A DNA stretch of 64,000 nucleotides. Source: Tautonia rosea (GTDB taxonomy: Bacteria > Planctomycetota > Planctomycetia > Isosphaerales > Isosphaeraceae). A program made the translations under genes and the position numbers. A model generated the notes under the pieces. It did no database searches, was not told the DNA's origin, and saw only the letters and a list, made by a program, of their open reading frames with translations. Shown piece by piece: positions 43,518-51,659 of this stretch. The stretch covers positions 62,001-126,000 of the forward strand of contig NZ_JABBYO010000012.1 of assembly GCF_012958305.1 (NCBI RefSeq), written 5' to 3'. Every line of letters starts with the position of its first letter. The stretch's first letter is position 1.

Positions 43518-44621
43518 ATGGGCGAGAAGCTAACCCGGACCCAGCAGAAGAACCTGGAGCGGCTCGGAGGGGTGAATCCCGCCGAGGCGCCCATCCCTCG
43601 ACGCCAGTTCCTCACCCAAATCGGCGTCGGCGCGGCCGCCGTTGGCGCGGCCGCCGGGGTGGGCGTGGCAATCACCGACCCCTGGGGCATGAAGGGGGTC
43701 GAGCCGCCCCCCCCGGTCCGGTTGAAGGACTACTCGATTGCCCTCGCTCCCAGCCGGCCGAGCCTCGTCGTCGTCCGCGCGACCCCTCCCGACCGCTCTG
43801 CTTTTGAATCGCCCGATGCCGAGTACGCGGCCCGCGAGGAGCAGGCCCTCACCATGGTCCGCTCGGCTCTCCAGGAGATGGGCGGCGTCGAGCAGTTCAT
43901 CCAGAAGGGGGACGTGGTCGTCATCAAGCCGAACGTCGCCTTCGACAAGAACCCGGACCTCGGCGCGACCAGCCAGCCCGACACCGTCTCGGCCGTCGTC
44001 AAGCTCTGCTTCGCCGCCGGTGCCCGCAAGGTGATCGTCTGCGACAACCCGATCAACAACCCCGAGAGCTGCTTCTTCAAGACCCGCGTCGGTGACGCCG
44101 CCCAGCGGGCAGGGGCCACCTTGATGCTGCCAAAGTCCAGCTACTTCGAGCCCCTCTACGTCGGCGGCGAGACGATCAAGGACACCTGGAGCATGTTCTA
44201 CGCCCCCTTCAAGGAGGCAACGAAGGTCATCGGAATCAGCCCGGTCAAGGACCACAACCTCTGCAAGGCGACCATCTGCCTGAAGAACTGGTACGGCCTG
44301 CTCGGCAACCCCCGCAACCAGTTCCACCAGGACATTCACGGCATCATCTCCGACTTTGCCAAGATGATGAAGCCGACCCTCGTGATCGCCGACGGCCGCA
44401 AGCTCCTCATGCGCAACGGGCCGACCGGCGGCAGCCTCAACGACGTGAAGCAGTCCGACGCCATCGTCGTCGGCACCGATCACGTCGCCGTCGATAGCTG
44501 GTGCGTCTCCAAGCTCCTGGAGAAGCAGCGGCACGAGATCCTCTACCTCGACAAGGCCATCGACCGCGGCCTCGCCTCCGACTGGCGGCCCCAGTGGACC
44601 CGAGAAATCACCGTCGTGTGA
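43518..44621 (+). CDS. Tat-exported DUF362 protein
   Basis: A 367-aa protein. The N-terminus bears a twin-arginine signal (IPRRQFLTQIGVGAAAVGAA). The DUF362 domain follows with VVIKPNVAFDKNPDLGATSQ, VIVCDNPINNPESC, CKATICLKNWYGLLGNPRN and SDAIVVGTDHVAVDSW. Members often bind metal or sit beside iron-sulfur proteins; a ligand-binding or reductase partner role is suggested. It is placed between the DUF6599 and Uma2 genes, on the same strand as the polyferredoxin. Confidence 0.85.
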   Translation: MGEKLTRTQQKNLERLGGVNPAEAPIPRRQFLTQIGVGAAAVGAAAGVGVAITDPWGMKGVEPPPPVRLKDYSIALAPSRPSLVVVRATPPDRSAFESPDAEYAAREEQALTMVRSALQEMGGVEQFIQKGDVVVIKPNVAFDKNPDLGATSQPDTVSAVVKLCFAAGARKVIVCDNPINNPESCFFKTRVGDAAQRAGATLMLPKSSYFEPLYVGGETIKDTWSMFYAPFKEATKVIGISPVKDHNLCKATICLKNWYGLLGNPRNQFHQDIHGIISDFAKMMKPTLVIADGRKLLMRNGPTGGSLNDVKQSDAIVVGTDHVAVDSWCVSKLLEKQRHEILYLDKAIDRGLASDWRPQWTREITVV

Positions 44622-44634
44622 GGAGAGGCCCGCC

Positions 44635-45255
44635 ATGAGCGGCAACGTCACACTGACCCGAGCCTTGCTTCGAGGACCCCTCAAGGTCCGGTTCCGCCCT
44701 GGTCTATCGGAAGATGCATTCTGGCGGCTCTGCCAGCAAAACCCCCAACTGGATTTCGAACGGACGGCGTGGGGAGATCTCGTTATCGTGGCCCCTGCCG
44801 GAGCGGATTCCGACTCTCGGAACACGGAATTGACGGGCCAGTTGTGGCTCTGGAACCGATCGAACGGCGATCCCGGATGTGTCTTCGGCCCTTCTGCCGG
44901 TTTCACGCTCCCCAACACGGCGGTCCGAGGCCCCGATGCGTCCTGGATCTCCCGGGAGCGTTGGGAGATGCTGCCGAGGGGCGATCGTGAGCGGTTTGCC
45001 CACATCTGCCCCGAGTTCGTGGTCGAGATTCGATCGCGGAGCGATCGCAAGCGGGAACTTCGGGCGAAGATGCGCGAGTACCTCGCCAACGGCGCCCAGC
45101 TCGGCTGGCTGATCGACCCCACGATCAAGGCCAGGACCGTTGAGATTTACCGCCCCGACCTCCCCCTTGAGGTGCTCAAGTGCCCCGACACACTCTCAGG
45201 GGAAGATATCCTCCCCGGTTTCGTGCTCGACCTCAAAGGGATCCTCTTGGATTGA
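44635..45255 (+). CDS. Uma2 family (DUF820) restriction-endonuclease-fold protein
   Basis: A 206-aa protein with a PD-(D/E)xK-like core: RGPDASWISRERW, PEFVVEIRSRSDR and LGWLIDP. Uma2 proteins are very numerous in planctomycetes and cyanobacteria; nuclease action is predicted but rarely shown. It begins 13 bp after the DUF362 stop and lies inside the redox gene set, yet has no evident functional link with it. Length is typical. Confidence 0.88.
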   Translation: MSGNVTLTRALLRGPLKVRFRPGLSEDAFWRLCQQNPQLDFERTAWGDLVIVAPAGADSDSRNTELTGQLWLWNRSNGDPGCVFGPSAGFTLPNTAVRGPDASWISRERWEMLPRGDRERFAHICPEFVVEIRSRSDRKRELRAKMREYLANGAQLGWLIDPTIKARTVEIYRPDLPLEVLKCPDTLSGEDILPGFVLDLKGILLD

Positions 45256-45381
45256 CCGGCTGGGTTGGATTCTCGGGAATCGTGTTCAACATTTCCCCCC
45301 GTTGCTGATAGACTCTTTCAACACTCGCACTTATCCGCGAATCATCCCCCTGGGCTCGACGGCCCCTGTTCGGAGGAACCG

Positions 45382-47271
45382 ATGGTCAAGATCCGTCGCG
45401 CCTACGAGGCGCTCGCCCTCGGACTCTTCCTGTTCTTCTTGCTGATCACAGATCTGCGCTTCCTCAAAGGCTGGCCGGTCTCGTGGTTCCTGGAAGCCTC
45501 TCCACTGGTAGCAGTCGCCACTGCCCTGACGACCCACACGATCTACCGGAACCTGTTCTGGGGCCTCGTGATCCTCGGCATCACGATGATGCTCGGACGG
45601 GTCTGGTGCAACTGGATGTGCCCTTTCGGCATCCTGCACCACCTGTTCGGCTACATCGGCAACCGCCGCAACACGAAGCAGATGATCGAGGTCAACCGCT
45701 ACCGCCGCATCTACGCCATCAAGTACTACATCCTGGCGGCGATGATCGCCATGGCCGCCCTCTGGATCGTCCCCGCCCTCTACAACGCCCCGGGCAAGAT
45801 CGCCGAGGCGTACGACGAGGCCGCCCTCGCCCGCGCGGCCGAGGGCGAATCGGTGTCGTCCTTCAGCCAGGTCTTCGGCCTCTCGTCGTGGATGATTGGT
45901 CTGGGCCTGGTTTCGCTTGGGAGTTACGCGGTCCTGCGAGCGCTCGGCCTCTTCGGACCGGCCCGGCTGGCTCGGGTGCCGGTGTCGGGGGCCTTGCTCG
46001 GGGTGATTGTGCTGGGCCTTGGCATCGGCATCGTTCGTGCGGGCGTCCCGGAAACGCTTTCGGCCGTCGGAGATGGCGTCGGTCGATCGGTCGAGGCCTC
46101 GCGCCGGGGCAACTCGACGCTCCAGATCGGCCTGCTCGACCCGATCGCCCTCACCGTCCGGTCGATGACCACCAGCGTCCTCCCTTCGGTCGACAAGGCG
46201 ACCGAAGGGGTCTACACCGAGACCCGCGAATACTGGTTCGCCTGGGTCGTCGGCCTGATCTTCCTCGGCTTCCTCGTCGCCAACTGGTTCATCCCGCGCT
46301 TCTTCTGCCGGGCGGTCTGCCCGCTCGGGGCCTTGCTCGGTGTCTTCAGCCGGTTCTCGCTCTGGCGAATCGACCGCGACCCGGTCCGCTGTACCGACTG
46401 CGACCTCTGCCTCAAGAGCTGCGAAGGCGCCTCCGACCCTCACACCGACCTCCGCAAGAGCGAATGCTTCGTCTGCTTCAACTGCATCGAGGACTGCCCG
46501 CACGACGCCCTCCAGTTCCGCTTCCTCCCGCGCAAAGCGAGTGAAGTCACCGGCCCGGCGCTTAATCGCCGATCCCTGATGCTTGCCGGGGTTTTCGGCG
46601 TCCTCTTCTTCCCGATGGCCCGGCTCTCCGGCGGCGTGAAGAAGAACTTCGACCGCCGCGTGATCCGGCCCCCCGGCTCGGTCGCCGAGGACGAATTCCT
46701 CCGCCGCTGCATCAAGTGCGACCAGTGTATCCGGGTCTGCCCGACCAACGTCCTGCAGCCTGCCCTGTTCGAGGCGGGGATCGAGGGGCTCTGGACCCCG
46801 ATCATGATCTCCAAGATGGGCTGGTGCGAGCTGAACTGCACCCTCTGCAGCCAGGTCTGCCCGACCGGCGCCATCCGCGAGATTTCGATCGCCGAGAAGC
46901 TCGGCGTCGGCCCGTTCGAGGCCCAGGGGCCGATCAAGACCGGCACCGCCTTCTACAACCGCGGCCGCTGCCTCCCCTGGGCGATGGACGTCGAGTGCGT
47001 CGTCTGCGAGGAGGTCTGCCCGACCAGCCCGAAGGCCATCTTCACCCGCAACGTCGAGGTCACCGACCGCTGGGGTGGCACCCTCGAACTCAAGCGCCCC
47101 TTCATCGACCCCGAGAAGTGCATCGGCTGCGGCATCTGCGAGCACGAGTGCCCCGTCAAGGACGATCCCGCCGTCTACGTCACCGCCATCGGCGAGACGC
47201 GAGACAAGGAACGCTCCCTGCTCCTCTCGCTCGTCGAGGACCCCAGCCTGGCCGATCAGTTCATGGCCTGA
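45382..47271 (+). CDS. Membrane polyferredoxin (NapH/CcoG-like 4Fe-4S protein)
   Basis: A 629-aa membrane protein with about five hydrophobic segments and NapH-type cysteine pairs (WCNWMCPFG, FCRAVCPLGA). Cysteine clusters suited to [4Fe-4S] centres follow: CTDCDLCLKSC, CFVCFNCIEDC, CIKCDQCIRVC, CTLCSQVC, CVVCEEVC and CIGCGICEHEC. It should carry electrons between a membrane pool and a partner. CGGAGGAAC before the ATG at 45382 fixes the start. It follows DUF6599, DUF362 and Uma2 genes and may form one transcription unit with them. Confidence 0.9.
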   Translation: MVKIRRAYEALALGLFLFFLLITDLRFLKGWPVSWFLEASPLVAVATALTTHTIYRNLFWGLVILGITMMLGRVWCNWMCPFGILHHLFGYIGNRRNTKQMIEVNRYRRIYAIKYYILAAMIAMAALWIVPALYNAPGKIAEAYDEAALARAAEGESVSSFSQVFGLSSWMIGLGLVSLGSYAVLRALGLFGPARLARVPVSGALLGVIVLGLGIGIVRAGVPETLSAVGDGVGRSVEASRRGNSTLQIGLLDPIALTVRSMTTSVLPSVDKATEGVYTETREYWFAWVVGLIFLGFLVANWFIPRFFCRAVCPLGALLGVFSRFSLWRIDRDPVRCTDCDLCLKSCEGASDPHTDLRKSECFVCFNCIEDCPHDALQFRFLPRKASEVTGPALNRRSLMLAGVFGVLFFPMARLSGGVKKNFDRRVIRPPGSVAEDEFLRRCIKCDQCIRVCPTNVLQPALFEAGIEGLWTPIMISKMGWCELNCTLCSQVCPTGAIREISIAEKLGVGPFEAQGPIKTGTAFYNRGRCLPWAMDVECVVCEEVCPTSPKAIFTRNVEVTDRWGGTLELKRPFIDPEKCIGCGICEHECPVKDDPAVYVTAIGETRDKERSLLLSLVEDPSLADQFMA

Positions 47272-47470
47272 GCCGGGCATCTCCCGCCGATCACCACCCG
47301 CTCGACGGTGGTTTCGATCCCAGCATGGTGAACCGCCCTGTCAGGATACGGATACGCTACTTGTCAGGGTCTCCGGGATAGGCTTCGACGGGTCCACATT
47401 CCTCGGTCGCCTGGGTCGTGTATGTTGGAGGGGCCGGGTCATCGGCCACGATCCAGTACAAGTTGAGTCC

Positions 47471-47806
47471 ATGCGAATCCGCTATGTTGAAGGCAGACTG
47501 ATCCTGAGTATCCCACGGCGGCCAAAGCTCGGCCTCCGAGGGCTCATCCTCCTCGTCGCCGTCTCGGCATTGGTCCTCTCCTACCCGGTCAGCTACCATC
47601 GCCTCTCCCGGCGTGGGCTCCAAGAGGCCGAAATCTACGGCATCGAAGGCTTCCTGTACGTCCCCTTCGAGGAAGCCGCCGCCTCTGAGGACCTGTCCCG
47701 CCATTACGCACTGAAGGCAATTTACACCCCGGCGAACTGGATCGACAGGACGATCTTCGGCGGCCCGTACCCAACCCTTTGCATCATTTGGCGACTGAGT
47801 GGCTGA
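47471..47806 (+). CDS. Small hypothetical membrane protein
   Basis: A 111-aa protein with a basic N-terminus and one hydrophobic segment (LRGLILLVAVSALVLSYPVS) about residue 22-43. The rest is soluble (GLQEAEIYGIEGFLYVPF). Its organisation resembles the many small planctomycete proteins that begin with a type II membrane anchor. No family is recognised. There is no clear ribosome binding site. Confidence 0.5.
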   Translation: MRIRYVEGRLILSIPRRPKLGLRGLILLVAVSALVLSYPVSYHRLSRRGLQEAEIYGIEGFLYVPFEEAAASEDLSRHYALKAIYTPANWIDRTIFGGPYPTLCIIWRLSG

Positions 47807-47992
47807 CCCAGGCCGCTACGTCAAATAGCGTCTACGCCAGATGGGGGGGCTGCTGTCCTGCACGTCCGCAGGCCTTCCTGCGGCCAACCTGGGCTTGTGT
47901 GGGCGATCCCTGAAATGTCAGGGACTTCGGCCCGGATCGGGTCAAACGGCCGGGGTCCTCGGGGCGGTGAGGCACCCGCTCGTTGCGAATTC

Positions 47993-48412
47993 TCAAGGCT
48001 CGGGCAAATGTCCCGGGTGCTCGGCCTGATCGATGCGGTCCAGGAGCCAGGTCGCTCCCTCGACCCGAGCCCCGAGGGCCTCGACCCTCCTCCGGAGTTC
48101 CCGGTCGGAGGTGACCACCGTGATGTCCTCGGATTGGTCGGGGACCAGCGCGACAATATGATCATCGGCCGCGTTGGGCGCCGAATGCCCCGCGTAACGC
48201 ACCAGGACGCCGTCGTACTCCCCTGCCGGCATCTCCCGCACGGGACGGCCGTCGATGACGACCTCAATCCGTTCGGGACGCGCCGCCGCCAGTCGTTGCA
48301 GGCGGCCCACGAGCCGGCACTTCGCGGCATTCGGATCGCGCCACCACCCGTCCGGCCGTGTGCCGATGACATTCATGGCATCGACGATTAGGAGCGGGGT
48401 CCTCGATGTCAT
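47993..48412 (-). CDS. NYN/PIN-like ribonuclease domain protein (YacP-like)
   Basis: A 139-aa protein with acidic PIN/NYN motifs: IVDAMNVIG, VVIDGRPV, AADDHIVALV and VVTSDRELRRRVEALGARV. The YacP/Rae1 group cleaves RNA, including ribosome-associated mRNA. The ATG at 48412 starts the conserved fold; a longer frame to 48493 would begin without family character. The C-terminal residues (GATWLLDRIDQAEH) are short. It lies downstream of two zinc-ribbon genes on the same strand. Confidence 0.8.
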   Translation of the reverse strand: MTSRTPLLIVDAMNVIGTRPDGWWRDPNAAKCRLVGRLQRLAAARPERIEVVIDGRPVREMPAGEYDGVLVRYAGHSAPNAADDHIVALVPDQSEDITVVTSDRELRRRVEALGARVEGATWLLDRIDQAEHPGHLPEP

Positions 48413-48525
48413 CGCGTCTCGCCCCTGGTCGAGATCCGTGGGGTGGTCGTTGTCACGCAACGTCGATGCAAGTTCGATTCCCCCACCACGCAAAACCCCG
48501 GGCCCCGGCCCTGGCCCCGGAGTTC

Positions 48526-48542
48526 CCCACGCTTGCCGTGGG
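48526..48542 (-). terminator. Possible hairpin after the zf-TFIIB gene
   Basis: CCCACG (48526-48531) and CGTGGG (48537-48542) form a 6-bp stem with a 5-nt loop, downstream of the minus-strand zinc-ribbon gene. No U-tract is visible. Confidence 0.3.
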
Positions 48543-48593
48543 AAGAACTGTCCGGGAACAGGGCCGAGGCCCGGGAATCCGCCTGCCGATCGC

Positions 48594-48854
48594 TCAGTCG
48601 GCGTTGAGCACTGTCATCCAGAACGACGGCTCGGCTCGTCGAGCGCCCGGAGCCTGATCGGGCCCGCTGGCGGGGGCGACGGCCTCGACCTGTCCGACTT
48701 CCGCAGTCGGCAGAGGAAGATCGGCCCATCGATCGAGAATCGCGTTCAACTCGCCTCGATCGAGCCAGACCCCTTGGCACGACGGGCAGGTGTCGATCTC
48801 GACGTCGACCCGATGGTCGGTAATCAGCAGCATGTCGCAATTCGGGCACCTCAT
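48594..48854 (-). CDS. zf-TFIIB zinc-ribbon protein
   Basis: An 86-aa protein. It begins MRCPNCDMLLITDHRVDVEI and continues DTCPSCQGVWLDRGELNAIL, the full zf-TFIIB signature with two CxxC pairs. A proline/alanine-rich tail follows. Such small ribbons are common in bacteria and their function is not established. It lies 61 bp after a paralogous gene. Confidence 0.82.
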   Translation of the reverse strand: MRCPNCDMLLITDHRVDVEIDTCPSCQGVWLDRGELNAILDRWADLPLPTAEVGQVEAVAPASGPDQAPGARRAEPSFWMTVLNAD

Positions 48855-48915
48855 GACGTGTGTCCTCCTGAATAATGACCCAACACCATGAACACGTTGT
48901 GCAACGTCACCGTTC

Positions 48916-49128
48916 TCAATGTGGCCGAGATGAAACCAGGTGATTTCCCGGATCGAGTATCGGCCGAGACGCCACGCCCTGCGCATGCTCGGGCGATCGA
49001 GACTCCCGGATAATCGCGTCCAGTTCGCCTCGATCCAACCAGACTCCCCAGCATTTCGGGCAAAAGTCGATAGCCACCGGACCGCGATTGGCAGGCATCA
49101 ACCGGGTGTTGCAGCTGGGACACTTCAT
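48916..49128 (-). CDS. zf-TFIIB zinc-ribbon protein, second paralogue
   Basis: A 70-aa protein with MKCPSCNTRLMPANRGPVAI and FCPKCWGVWLDRGELDAII, the same zinc-ribbon signature as the downstream gene. GGAGGG lies before the ATG at 49128, which is preferred over an in-frame TTG 6 nt earlier. Tandem duplication is likely. Its function is unknown. Confidence 0.8.
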   Translation of the reverse strand: MKCPSCNTRLMPANRGPVAIDFCPKCWGVWLDRGELDAIIRESRSPEHAQGVASRPILDPGNHLVSSRPH

Positions 49129-49319
49129 GGGCAAACCCTCCTGAGCAAGACGTGTGATCGGCGGAACCGCCGGTCAACCTCGCAGAACGATGATGCAAAC
49201 GGTTCCGCTCGTGAGGGATCCACTCGTGAAATTGCCAAGAGCACGGGCCACACCTCCCGTTCGCTCCCCCCCGGTGCGATTCGGGCGGCGTAGCACCGCG
49301 CTCTCGACAAGGAGGATTA

Positions 49320-49348
49320 TTGGCAAAAAAATCCAATTCGACTATAAG
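49320..49348 (+). promoter_or_regulatory. Putative sigma70-type promoter for the LysR-family gene
   Basis: TTGGCA (49320-49325) and TATAAG (49343-49348) are separated by exactly 17 nt. The pair lies about 50 bp upstream of the NhaR-like ATG in an AT-rich patch. Confidence 0.6.
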
Positions 49349-49398
49349 AAAGCAGGAATCGCTCTCTTCGGATTTTTCGAACGATTGGCGAGCACGTC

Positions 49399-50331
49399 AT
49401 GCAGCCCCAGATCAACTACAACCACCTCTATTACTTCTGGGTCGTGGCCCGTACGGGGAGCATCGCCGCGGCCTGCGACGAGTTGATGCTCGCCCCGCCG
49501 ACGATTAGCACCCAACTCAAGACTCTGGAGACGAATCTGGGGAACCGCCTGTTCGAGCGCCAGGGACGGGGGATGGTTCTGACCCAGACGGGCCGCCTGG
49601 TTTTTCGCCATGCCGATGAGATGTTCCGGACGGCGTCGGACTTGATGGAGACCCTCCGCGGTCGTCCGCCCGGCCGGCCCATGCGGCTCACCCTCGGAAT
49701 TGCCGATGCGATGCCGAAAACCGTCGCCTATCGCCTTGTCCGCCCGGTCATGACCGGGCCAGAGTCGGTCAGCCTTGTGTGTCATGAAGGAAAGCCTGCG
49801 CAGTTACTTGCCGATCTGGCCCTTCATGAGCTAGATGCGGTGCTGACCGACTCTCCCCTCGTTCCCGAGGTTCGCGTCAAGGCCTTCACCCACCTGTTAG
49901 GAGAATGCGGGGTGACATTGCTCGGCAGCCCTGAGCTCGCCGAACGCTATCGACCGGGATTCCCCGACTCGCTCCACCGTGCGCCGCTGCTCTTGCCGAC
50001 CGTGACCTCCGCCTTGCGACGCATGCTCGATGCCTGGTTTCAGACGCGGGGCCTCCGACCCGAGATCCGAGGAGAAATTGCCGACAGCGCCTTGATCAAG
50101 GTCTTCGGCCAATCAGGGGAAGGGCTCTTTTTCGTTCCTTCGGTCGTCGAGTCGGAGGTCTGCGAGCAGTACGAGGTCGAGCGCGTTGGTCGCATCGACG
50201 AGGTCCGCGAGCGCTTCTTCGCCGTGACGATCGAGCGCACCATCCACCATCCGGCCGTCATTGCCCTCTGCGATGCGGCACGTCGAACGTTCGGAGAGGG
50301 ACAGACGCCCAGCCCGGAATCCAGGTCGTGA
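49399..50331 (+). CDS. LysR-family transcriptional regulator, NhaR-like
   Basis: A 310-aa regulator. The HTH domain begins INYNHLYYFWVVARTGSIAA and contains PPTISTQLKTLETNLGNRLF; the NYNHLYYFW pattern is typical of NhaR, the sodium-responsive activator of the antiporter gene nhaA. A ligand-binding domain follows (LTLGIADAMPKTVAYRLVRP). No nhaA gene is adjacent, so the regulon is unknown. A well-spaced promoter lies upstream. Confidence 0.88.
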   Translation: MQPQINYNHLYYFWVVARTGSIAAACDELMLAPPTISTQLKTLETNLGNRLFERQGRGMVLTQTGRLVFRHADEMFRTASDLMETLRGRPPGRPMRLTLGIADAMPKTVAYRLVRPVMTGPESVSLVCHEGKPAQLLADLALHELDAVLTDSPLVPEVRVKAFTHLLGECGVTLLGSPELAERYRPGFPDSLHRAPLLLPTVTSALRRMLDAWFQTRGLRPEIRGEIADSALIKVFGQSGEGLFFVPSVVESEVCEQYEVERVGRIDEVRERFFAVTIERTIHHPAVIALCDAARRTFGEGQTPSPESRS

Positions 50332-50449
50332 TGCCCGACAGGGACGCCGCAGTGGCGTTCGCCCGGGGGTGGCGTGTCATTGGGAAATCGACCCGGCAAT
50401 ACGCCAGTCGCGGCCCCCTGACATCGAGCGATCTCCGCGAGGATCATCC

Positions 50450-50464
50450 GGGGCCGCCGGCCCC
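50450..50464. terminator. Weak hairpin between convergent genes
   Basis: GGGGCC and GGCCCC form a 6-bp stem around GCC, between the LysR-family gene and the minus-strand papain-like gene. There is no U-run. Confidence 0.3.
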
Positions 50465-50503
50465 TGCATCGGCCCCCGAGGCCGAGACCGATCACGACAG
50501 GGA

Positions 50504-51403
50504 TCAGACCGTCCCTCCGAGCCATTGGATCTGCTCCCGCAAGGCCCTGATCTGCCCCTCTCTGTCGCGAATGCTGTCGATCTCTCCGTCAAGGAGCGTC
50601 GGCTTCTTGTCGGCCCAGGCCTTGAACGCCGAGGCGAGCTGGTCCACGGTCGCGGTGCCCTTCTGATAGTCGTTGAGCCTGGCGTCCAGCGCCTTGAGCT
50701 TGCTGCTTCGCCACTTGTTGCCGATAAATCCCGGCACGGTGGTGTCCCGGACGAAATCCCGACCGCTCGGGACCGTCGTCAGGCCGTCCCGGTGGACTTT
50801 CCGCTTGATGGAGTTGTCCCCGCAGCTGTAGCAGCAGGATGCCGGATCGAGGACGGCCGTGGTGCTCGTCGTCTCGTTTCGCTGTCGCTTGACGCCCACG
50901 CCCCACAGGTCGACGGCGAAGCAGCCGCGCGGGAAGCGATCGCGGTACTGGATGGCCGCGTCCTTCGGGCAGCCCACCAGCAGGAACCAGTGCCCGTTGG
51001 CGTTGCCCTGGGCCTGCTCGATGACCGTGATCGCCCCGCGGCAGTTGTTGCTGCGGAGCAGGTAGAACACCAGGGCGGTGCAGGTGTCGCAGCGGATCCC
51101 CATGGACCCCACATTCTGAAATCGCTGGTGGACCCGACGGCCGTACTCGAACCACCAGGACTCGCTGACGGTGTTCTGGCCCATCCCCTGGAGGAGCAAA
51201 GCCGTGTCGCTCTGGGAGCTCTTCATCATCGGGTCGTTGCCCGGAAGGGCGCCATCATCGACGACGACCGGCCGGACCTCATTCCTCATGGCCCCGCTCG
51301 TCGGGTTGTAGACCTTCTTGGTAATGGTCCTGAAAAGATAGGGGTCAATCAGATTCCGGACAAGGTTAATGTCGAATAATCGCAATTCTGCCCCCTTTGC
51401 CAT
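50504..51403 (-). CDS. Hypothetical protein with papain-like Cys/His/Asp signature
   Basis: A 299-aa protein of unknown family. Residues GIRCDTCTALVFYLL (Cys105 and Cys108), NGHWFLLVG (His138) and CFAVDLWGV (Asp165) occur in the order and spacing of papain-fold cysteine peptidases and deamidases. A C-terminal helical region (DARLNDYQKGTATVDQL, GEIDSIRDREGQIRALREQI) may be a coiled coil. There is no signal peptide. Polymorphic-toxin papain-like domains share this shape, but no export module or immunity gene is evident. The start MAKGAELRLFDINL at 51403 lies downstream of less likely in-frame starts. Confidence 0.6.
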   Translation of the reverse strand: MAKGAELRLFDINLVRNLIDPYLFRTITKKVYNPTSGAMRNEVRPVVVDDGALPGNDPMMKSSQSDTALLLQGMGQNTVSESWWFEYGRRVHQRFQNVGSMGIRCDTCTALVFYLLRSNNCRGAITVIEQAQGNANGHWFLLVGCPKDAAIQYRDRFPRGCFAVDLWGVGVKRQRNETTSTTAVLDPASCCYSCGDNSIKRKVHRDGLTTVPSGRDFVRDTTVPGFIGNKWRSSKLKALDARLNDYQKGTATVDQLASAFKAWADKKPTLLDGEIDSIRDREGQIRALREQIQWLGGTV

Positions 51404-51659
51404 GGATCGTGTTCGGAAGAAGTCATTCGACGCACGTTCCAGAGTCGCCGGTCGGTCTCGAGAGAATCGAATCGAACGACCATCAAGAGGCGAGGACCAT
51501 TGAGGGTGTTGTTGATCGATTCTTCGCAAACACGATCCGGCGGACGACACCCTGCCTGTCGACGATGCCCGAGGCTACGTTCGACGAGGGCGCCGGAGGC
51601 TAAACAGGAGGGAGCGGGTCTGGTGGGGGGGGCCGGACCCGCCCTCAGCCGATGACGGC

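Noticed and set aside
43530-47280. Two long minus-strand frames opposite DUF362 and polyferredoxin genes
   Set aside because: They mirror the codon bias of the real plus-strand genes; the products are Asp/Glu/Gly/Arg-rich with no domains.
48413-48500. tRNA-like stretch with GTTCGATTCCCCC
   Set aside because: The T-arm does not pair (GCAAG against CCCCC) and no acceptor or anticodon stem can be built; too little remains to call a tRNA or tmRNA.
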